Assembly: GCA_023418755.1 (NCBI GenBank)
Contig: JAEZZE010000175.1
Span: forward strand, 1-10,613
Length of the DNA stretch: 10,613 nucleotides
Origin: Bacillota bacterium
GTDB lineage: Bacteria > Bacillota > Bacilli > Paenibacillales > Paenibacillaceae
Direction of reading: 5' to 3'
The translations under genes were made by a program, and so were the position numbers. Positions 7,055 to 10,613 of this stretch are shown in pieces. The notes under the pieces are model-generated. The model was not told the origin of the DNA. It saw nothing but the letters and a program-made list of their open reading frames with translations, and searched no databases. How positions within the stretch are numbered: position 1 is the first letter of the stretch; each line of letters begins with the position of its first letter.

Positions 7055-7894
7055 TTACCCTTTCAGGCCGGAAGTTGCGATTCCCTGGGTGAAGTACCGT
7101 TGACCCGCGAAGAAAATCAGCAGGCTCGGAACGATGGAAAGCACCGACATCGCGAATACCGCTCCCCAGTTGGAGTTGCCGCTGGAATCCAGGAACAGCC
7201 GCAGTCCGAGCGGTACCGTGAATTTCTTAATGTCGCTGAGATAGATCAGTTGACCGAAGAAGTCGTCCCACGTTCCGAGGAACGTAAAGATCGCGGCCGT
7301 TACCAGAGCCGGCGTGCAGAGCGGCAAAATAATGCGGAAGAACAGCATGAACCAGCCGGCGCCGTCGATCTTCGCGCTCTCGTCGAGCTCTTTCGGGATT
7401 CCACGGATAAATTGGACGATCAGGAACACGTAGAACGCCTCGGCGAAAAACTTCGGAACGGTAAGGGGCAGGAACGTGTCCACCCAATTCAGTTCATGAA
7501 AAATGATATATTGCGGAATCAGCGTCACGTGGCCCGGCAGCATGATCGTGCCGAGCATGAGCGCGAACCACAGCTTTTTCAACGGAAAATCGATTCGCGC
7601 GAAGGCGAAAGCGGCCATGGACGAACTTAGAACGACTCCGAAAACCGCGATCGCGCACAGCATGATGGAGTTGACGAAGAAATTGCCGAATTGAATATTC
7701 CGCAGACCGGACCAGCCGCTCTTGTAATGCTCGAGCGTAAAGACGCTTGGCCACAAGCTTTTGTCGGTAAAGATTAGGGTCGTCGGTTTGAAGGAGCTGC
7801 TGATCAGCCACAGAACGGGATACAGCATCAACGCACCGAAAGCCAGAATCAACACGTGAAGGATACCGTTTCTGACATTTTTAGGAATCGTCAT
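7055..7894 (-). CDS. Sugar ABC transporter permease, MalG type
   Basis: 279-residue inner-membrane permease with about six hydrophobic segments. The EAA-loop is visible at about 169-191 (ELDESAKIDGAGWFMLFFRI), the site that docks the ATPase. The C-terminus FFAGQRYFTQGIATSGLKG is characteristic of the MalG/LacG/AraQ-like carbohydrate permease family. It forms the transport channel with the MalF-type protein encoded immediately upstream; only 3 bases separate that stop from this ATG, so the two are translationally coupled. No ATPase gene follows; the next gene is the kinase. Substrate unknown, presumably an oligosaccharide. Confidence 0.95.
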   Translation of the reverse strand: MTIPKNVRNGILHVLILAFGALMLYPVLWLISSSFKPTTLIFTDKSLWPSVFTLEHYKSGWSGLRNIQFGNFFVNSIMLCAIAVFGVVLSSSMAAFAFARIDFPLKKLWFALMLGTIMLPGHVTLIPQYIIFHELNWVDTFLPLTVPKFFAEAFYVFLIVQFIRGIPKELDESAKIDGAGWFMLFFRIILPLCTPALVTAAIFTFLGTWDDFFGQLIYLSDIKKFTVPLGLRLFLDSSGNSNWGAVFAMSVLSIVPSLLIFFAGQRYFTQGIATSGLKG

Positions 7895-7897
7895 CGT

Positions 7898-8788
7898 TTA
7901 TTTCCCCCCATCCGAATAGAAGACCCAGTAACGAGAGGACAGGAACAGCAAGCCCGTAATGATCGCTATGATAAAGAGCAGTACCCAAGCCATCGCGGAA
8001 GCGTAACCCATGTCAAGGAAAGTAAAGCCCTTAATATACAAATAGAGGGAGTAGAGCAGGGTAGAGTTGATCGGTCCGCCGGACCCGCCGCTGATAATGA
8101 AGGCTTTGGTGAATGTCTGGAACGACTGGATCAACGTAATCGTCAGGTTAAAGAAGAGCACCGGCGTGAGCAGCGGCATCGTAATTCTCGCGAATCGGCG
8201 CGCTTTGCCCGCTCCGTCCACGGTCGCGGCTTCATAGAGCTCCGTCGGAATCTGCTTAAGACCGGCCAGAAAAATAATCATGACCGATCCGAACTGCCAG
8301 ACGGATAACCCGATTAGCGAATAAATCGCGTAAGAAGGACTGGAGATCCAGGCGGGCCCTTCGATTCCGAGCAAGGCCAGTCCTTGGTTAAACACGCCGT
8401 CTTTGTCGAAAACCTGCTTCCACAGCACGGAGATGGCAACGCTGCCCCCGAGCAGGGAAGGGATGTAGTAGATCGTCCGGTACAAATTCAGAAGACGCAG
8501 TCCTTGGTTCAGCAGCATGGCGATCGCAAGCGCGAAAGCGAGACGCAGCGGAACCGAGAGGAAGACGTACTTGAGGGTCACGACGATGGAGTCTTTCAAG
8601 CGGTAATCGTCGGTAAACATGCTTACGTAGTTTTTCGTGCCGATCCATTCCGGAGTCGTCAGCAGATCGTATTTCGTGAACGATAAATACAGCGAGGCGA
8701 TAATCGGACCCAGCGTAAGCGCGAAAAATCCGATCAGCCACGGCAGCAGAAAGGCGTACCCGGCCAAGTAGGTTTTATATTTTCCCAT
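7898..8788 (-). CDS. Sugar ABC transporter permease, MalF/UgpA type
   Basis: 296-residue permease with about six membrane segments: the first at about 10-36, others near 70-94, 105-126, 152-177, 206-226 and 264-285. The EAA-loop at about 183-205 reads ELYEAATVDGAGKARRFARI, the ATPase contact site. It lacks the large extra periplasmic loop of enteric MalF, as expected for the shorter Firmicutes members. The start ATG (8786-8788) is well supported by GGAGGAGG (8796-8803) 7 bases upstream. It lies 69 bases downstream of the binding-protein gene, beyond an intrinsic terminator that transcription must read through, and is coupled to the MalG-type gene. Confidence 0.95.
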   Translation of the reverse strand: MGKYKTYLAGYAFLLPWLIGFFALTLGPIIASLYLSFTKYDLLTTPEWIGTKNYVSMFTDDYRLKDSIVVTLKYVFLSVPLRLAFALAIAMLLNQGLRLLNLYRTIYYIPSLLGGSVAISVLWKQVFDKDGVFNQGLALLGIEGPAWISSPSYAIYSLIGLSVWQFGSVMIIFLAGLKQIPTELYEAATVDGAGKARRFARITMPLLTPVLFFNLTITLIQSFQTFTKAFIISGGSGGPINSTLLYSLYLYIKGFTFLDMGYASAMAWVLLFIIAIITGLLFLSSRYWVFYSDGGK

Positions 8789-8815
8789 CGAGCATCCTCC
8801 TCCATCCTAAGGGAG

Positions 8816-8841
8816 AAAAAAGGGGAGCCTGGAGGGCTCCC
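8816..8841 (-). terminator. Intrinsic terminator between binding protein and permeases
   Basis: On the minus strand, a 7-bp GC-rich stem GGGAGCC/GGCTCCC with a 5-nt loop (8823-8841) is followed by C and six T residues (8821-8816). It starts 17 bases after the binding-protein stop. Lying inside the operon, it probably acts as a partial terminator and 3' stabiliser, so the binding protein is made in excess over the permeases and regulators. This arrangement is common in sugar ABC operons. Confidence 0.88.
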
Positions 8842-8857
8842 GCAAAGAATCCCGTTT

Positions 8858-10195
8858 CTATTGGTTTGCTCTAGCAAGCATTTTTTGCATTTCGGTCATG
8901 AATTCTTCCGACGCGGAATCGATGGAAGCTGCGCCGAAGGCGATTTTCTCGCTCGTCAGTTTCAGCAGCTTGATGAATTCGTTGTCGTAAGGGAAGTGCT
9001 CGTACCCGTTGCCGGTCGAAATCTTGGTCGCGAGCGAAATGTAGTCGTACAGGATTTTGTCGACCGGAGTCGATTCGGCAGCCAACGCGTCGCGGATTTT
9101 CGCCGATGGCGGAACGCCGCGCGAGCTTCCCAGAAGGGTGGCCGCTTCCGGATCGTTAACCATGAAGTCCATGAACTTGGCGACTTCTTCCGGATATTTC
9201 GTTCCTTCGTAAGAAGTGATGAATTGTCCGGAGACCGGAGGGCTCATGCCGTTGCCTGCAGGACCCGCAGGGTTCGGAAGCAAGCCGAGTTGGTCTTCCG
9301 TCAAAGCTTGGTAACCGAAGATTTGCGAAGCGGATGCGCCTTGAATGGCGACTTGTCCTTTAACAATCAAGGATTTGTCTACGGCGTCAGGCGGGTTGGC
9401 GACTTGAACTTCGGCAGGAACGATAGCTCCGGCTTTGCGGAGTTCATCCCACATCGAGAACCAGTTGATCACGTCCTGTTTGTCGAACTTGAGCTCTCCG
9501 CCGCGGTACAGCTCCTTGCCGTGAGCAGCCAGATAAGTCGTGAAGGACGGGTTGTCGCTGGACAGGTCGTAAGAGCCGTAGAAGCCTTTGCCGAGCTTCT
9601 CGGTAATTTGCAGCGCGCTGTTCTTGAAATCGTCGAACGTCCAGCTTTCGCCGTTCGGGATCGGAACGCCCGCTTTATTGAACATCGAAGCGTTGAACAG
9701 CAAGGCCGTTTGGCTAACGCCCAGCGTAACGCCGTATAATTTGCCGTCCGCGGTCGCTTCGTTGATCAAGCTTTGATCGAAGTCTTCCAGGCGGATGACA
9801 TTGCCGACGTACGGTTGCAAGTCGAGCAGCGCTTTGCGGTCGACGTACTCCATGATGTTGCCGCCCATTTGGATCAGATCCGGAGCGTTGCCCGCCGCGA
9901 TCTGCGTGTTCAATTTGTCGAAATAACCGTCCATTCCGGAATACTCCGCCGTGATTTTGATGTTCGGGTACTTGCTCTCGAACAGCTCGATGGCGGCGAG
10001 CGTCTTGTCGTGCCGTTCTTGCGAACCCCACCAAGCCATGCGCAGTTCCACGTTTTGCTGTTTCTCCCCCGCCGGGGAGGAAGCGTCGGGGGATGCCCCG
10101 CTGCCGCTCGGTTGCGAGCCGTCGTTTTTGCCGCACGCGGCCATCAGAAGCGAGAACGCGAGCATTGTCATGATCAAAGGTTTTTTACGTACCAT
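8858..10195 (-). CDS. Extracellular sugar-binding lipoprotein of ABC importer
   Basis: 445-residue solute-binding protein of the family-1 (MalE-like) type, anchored to the outer face of the membrane. The N-terminus MVRKK, a hydrophobic stretch and the lipobox LMAAC (18-22 region, lipidated Cys21) form a lipoprotein signal. A Ser/Pro/Gly-rich linker (about 25-47) follows, then the binding fold starting with VELRMAWWGS. Family hallmarks are AAGNAPDLIQMGG (100-112) and later LPNPAGPAGNGMSPPVSGQF. It delivers the sugar to the two permeases. The start at 10193-10195 is chosen because AAAGGAGG lies 9 bases upstream and the signal peptide begins there; an upstream in-frame extension to 10303 would add 36 unlikely residues and put non-signal sequence in front of the lipobox. 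First gene of the operon. Many such proteins bind xylo-, arabino- or other oligosaccharides; no ligand is assigned. Confidence 0.95.
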   Translation of the reverse strand: MVRKKPLIMTMLAFSLLMAACGKNDGSQPSGSGASPDASSPAGEKQQNVELRMAWWGSQERHDKTLAAIELFESKYPNIKITAEYSGMDGYFDKLNTQIAAGNAPDLIQMGGNIMEYVDRKALLDLQPYVGNVIRLEDFDQSLINEATADGKLYGVTLGVSQTALLFNASMFNKAGVPIPNGESWTFDDFKNSALQITEKLGKGFYGSYDLSSDNPSFTTYLAAHGKELYRGGELKFDKQDVINWFSMWDELRKAGAIVPAEVQVANPPDAVDKSLIVKGQVAIQGASASQIFGYQALTEDQLGLLPNPAGPAGNGMSPPVSGQFITSYEGTKYPEEVAKFMDFMVNDPEAATLLGSSRGVPPSAKIRDALAAESTPVDKILYDYISLATKISTGNGYEHFPYDNEFIKLLKLTSEKIAFGAASIDSASEEFMTEMQKMLARANQ

Positions 10196-10204
10196 GAAAA
10201 CTGA

Positions 10205-10211
10205 CCTCCTT
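10205..10211 (-). promoter_or_regulatory. Ribosome binding site of the binding protein
   Basis: AAGGAGG on the minus strand, preceded by a run of A and 9 bases before the ATG at 10193-10195. It confirms the lipoprotein start. Confidence 0.85.
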
Positions 10212-10229
10212 TTTTTATCCTGCCAACTA

Positions 10230-10284
10230 ATCATAGAAAGATTGCGGGAAATAGGACATAAAGAAAAGTAAGAGGATGCTTCAA
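10230..10284 (-). promoter_or_regulatory. Candidate operon promoter
   Basis: Two weak possibilities are seen on the minus strand. One is a -10 box TATGAT (10230-10235) with no recognisable -35, as in activator-dependent promoters. The other is TTGAAG (10279-10284) with TATGTC (10255-10260) at 18-bp spacing. The AraC-type regulator of this locus is expected to act here, but this is inferred from position and only one of the two, or neither, need be real. Confidence 0.35.
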
Positions 10285-10286
10285 AA

Positions 10287-10303
10287 ATGTCAGGATTCGA
10301 CAT
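10287..10303. promoter_or_regulatory. Candidate operator dyad ATGTC-N7-GACAT
   Basis: A 5-bp perfect inverted repeat with a 7-base centre lies just upstream of the TTGAAG box. A second overlapping dyad, GATTC (10294-10298) and GAATC (10307-10311), shares its centre. The position fits a regulator site for the operon, but short dyads arise by chance. Confidence 0.3.
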
Positions 10304-10355
10304 GAGGAATCGTCCTAGGCGACGCAGGCCATAACGTTCTTCGGGCCCTTTGGAC

Positions 10356-10382
10356 AGAGAAACGGCCGGGATGACCCGGCCG
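10356..10382 (-). terminator. Intrinsic terminator of the peptide permease gene
   Basis: On the minus strand, an 8-bp stem CGGCCGGG/CCCGGCCG with a 4-nt loop (10363-10382) is followed by TTTCTCT, an imperfect T tract. It lies 22 bases past the permease stop and separates that gene from the sugar operon. Confidence 0.75.
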
Positions 10383-10403
10383 GAAATGAGTAGACGCTGC
10401 TTC

Positions 10404-10613
10404 CTATAGATGCGAGTATTTGGCGTACTTTTGACCGTAGCGCTGCTGGAGCCCGTTCGAAATCAGTTGGAAGCCCATGATCAACAGAACGTAAGCGGCC
10501 AAGGGAATAAACAGGATCCATTGATGGATGTACAAGAAGCTTCGCGCCTGACCGATCATACCGGCCCATTCGTTGGTGCGGCTGTGATATTCGGGAGGGT
10601 CCATGTACATCGT
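10404..10613 (-). CDS. OppC/DppC-type peptide ABC permease, C-terminal fragment
   Basis: Only the last 69 codons are present; the gene continues past the right edge and the ATG codons seen here are internal. The fragment reads PPEY, then EWAGMIGQARSFLY, one hydrophobic segment (WILFIPLAAYVLLIMGFQLI) and SNGLQQRY. This matches the end of binding-protein-dependent permeases of the OppC/DppC class, where a WG-x-M-x-x-x-(A/G)R-x-(Y/F) stretch precedes the last membrane helix and a (G/N)(D/N)GLR-like tail. It probably imports peptides or nickel. A terminator follows, so it belongs to a separate unit upstream of the sugar operon. Confidence 0.7.
   Translation of the reverse strand, partial: TMYMDPPEYHSRTNEWAGMIGQARSFLYIHQWILFIPLAAYVLLIMGFQLISNGLQQRYGQKYAKYSHL

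Noticed and set aside
8861..9739. Plus-strand open frame of about 290 codons opposite the binding protein
   Set aside because: It is antisense to a well-supported gene, its composition is Arg/Val-rich shadow-like, and it has no recognisable domain.
10196..10303. N-terminal extension of the sugar-binding protein
   Set aside because: It would place 36 non-signal residues ahead of a clear lipoprotein signal, and the strong ribosome binding site lies inside the extension, directly before the chosen ATG.

Overview
The window is a 10.6 kb piece of a GC-rich Gram-positive genome, most likely Paenibacillaceae (Paenibacillus or Cohnella type). This is inferred from the strong AGGAGG-type ribosome binding sites, a lipoprotein sugar-binding protein, a YesM/YesN-type two-component pair and a transporter set without its own ATPase. 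No rRNA, tRNA or housekeeping marker is present to fix the genus.

Layout. (1) Positions 1-128, plus strand: the last 41 codons of a gene resembling a Nif3-like metal-binding protein. (2) Positions 129-1006: a long non-coding region between two convergent genes. It holds an AT-rich nested dyad, a 51-bp-period tandem array of about 7.7 units, a 15-bp perfect hairpin, and three copies of a GGATGTACC-type motif in opposing orientations. (3) Positions 1007-10195, minus strand: one probable operon, in transcription order sugar-binding lipoprotein, MalF-type permease, MalG-type permease, YesM-type histidine kinase, YesN-type response regulator, an (alpha/alpha)6-barrel glycosidase and a GH43-type glycosidase. 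(4) Positions 10196-10403: the regulatory region upstream of that operon, with the terminator of the preceding gene. (5) Positions 10404-10613, minus strand: the C-terminus of an OppC/DppC-type peptide permease.

How the genes fit together (inference from family knowledge). The lipoprotein captures an oligosaccharide and two permeases import it, with an ATPase supplied from elsewhere (MsmX-type sharing). Two cytoplasmic glycosidases without signal peptides then break it down. The membrane kinase and AraC-type regulator lie inside the same transcription unit, which would allow positive feedback. A strong intrinsic terminator between the lipoprotein gene and the permeases should make the lipoprotein transcript more abundant. 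The sugar cannot be named from sequence alone. The most unusual points are the structured intergenic repeat region and the Asp found where GH43 enzymes normally have the catalytic Glu.
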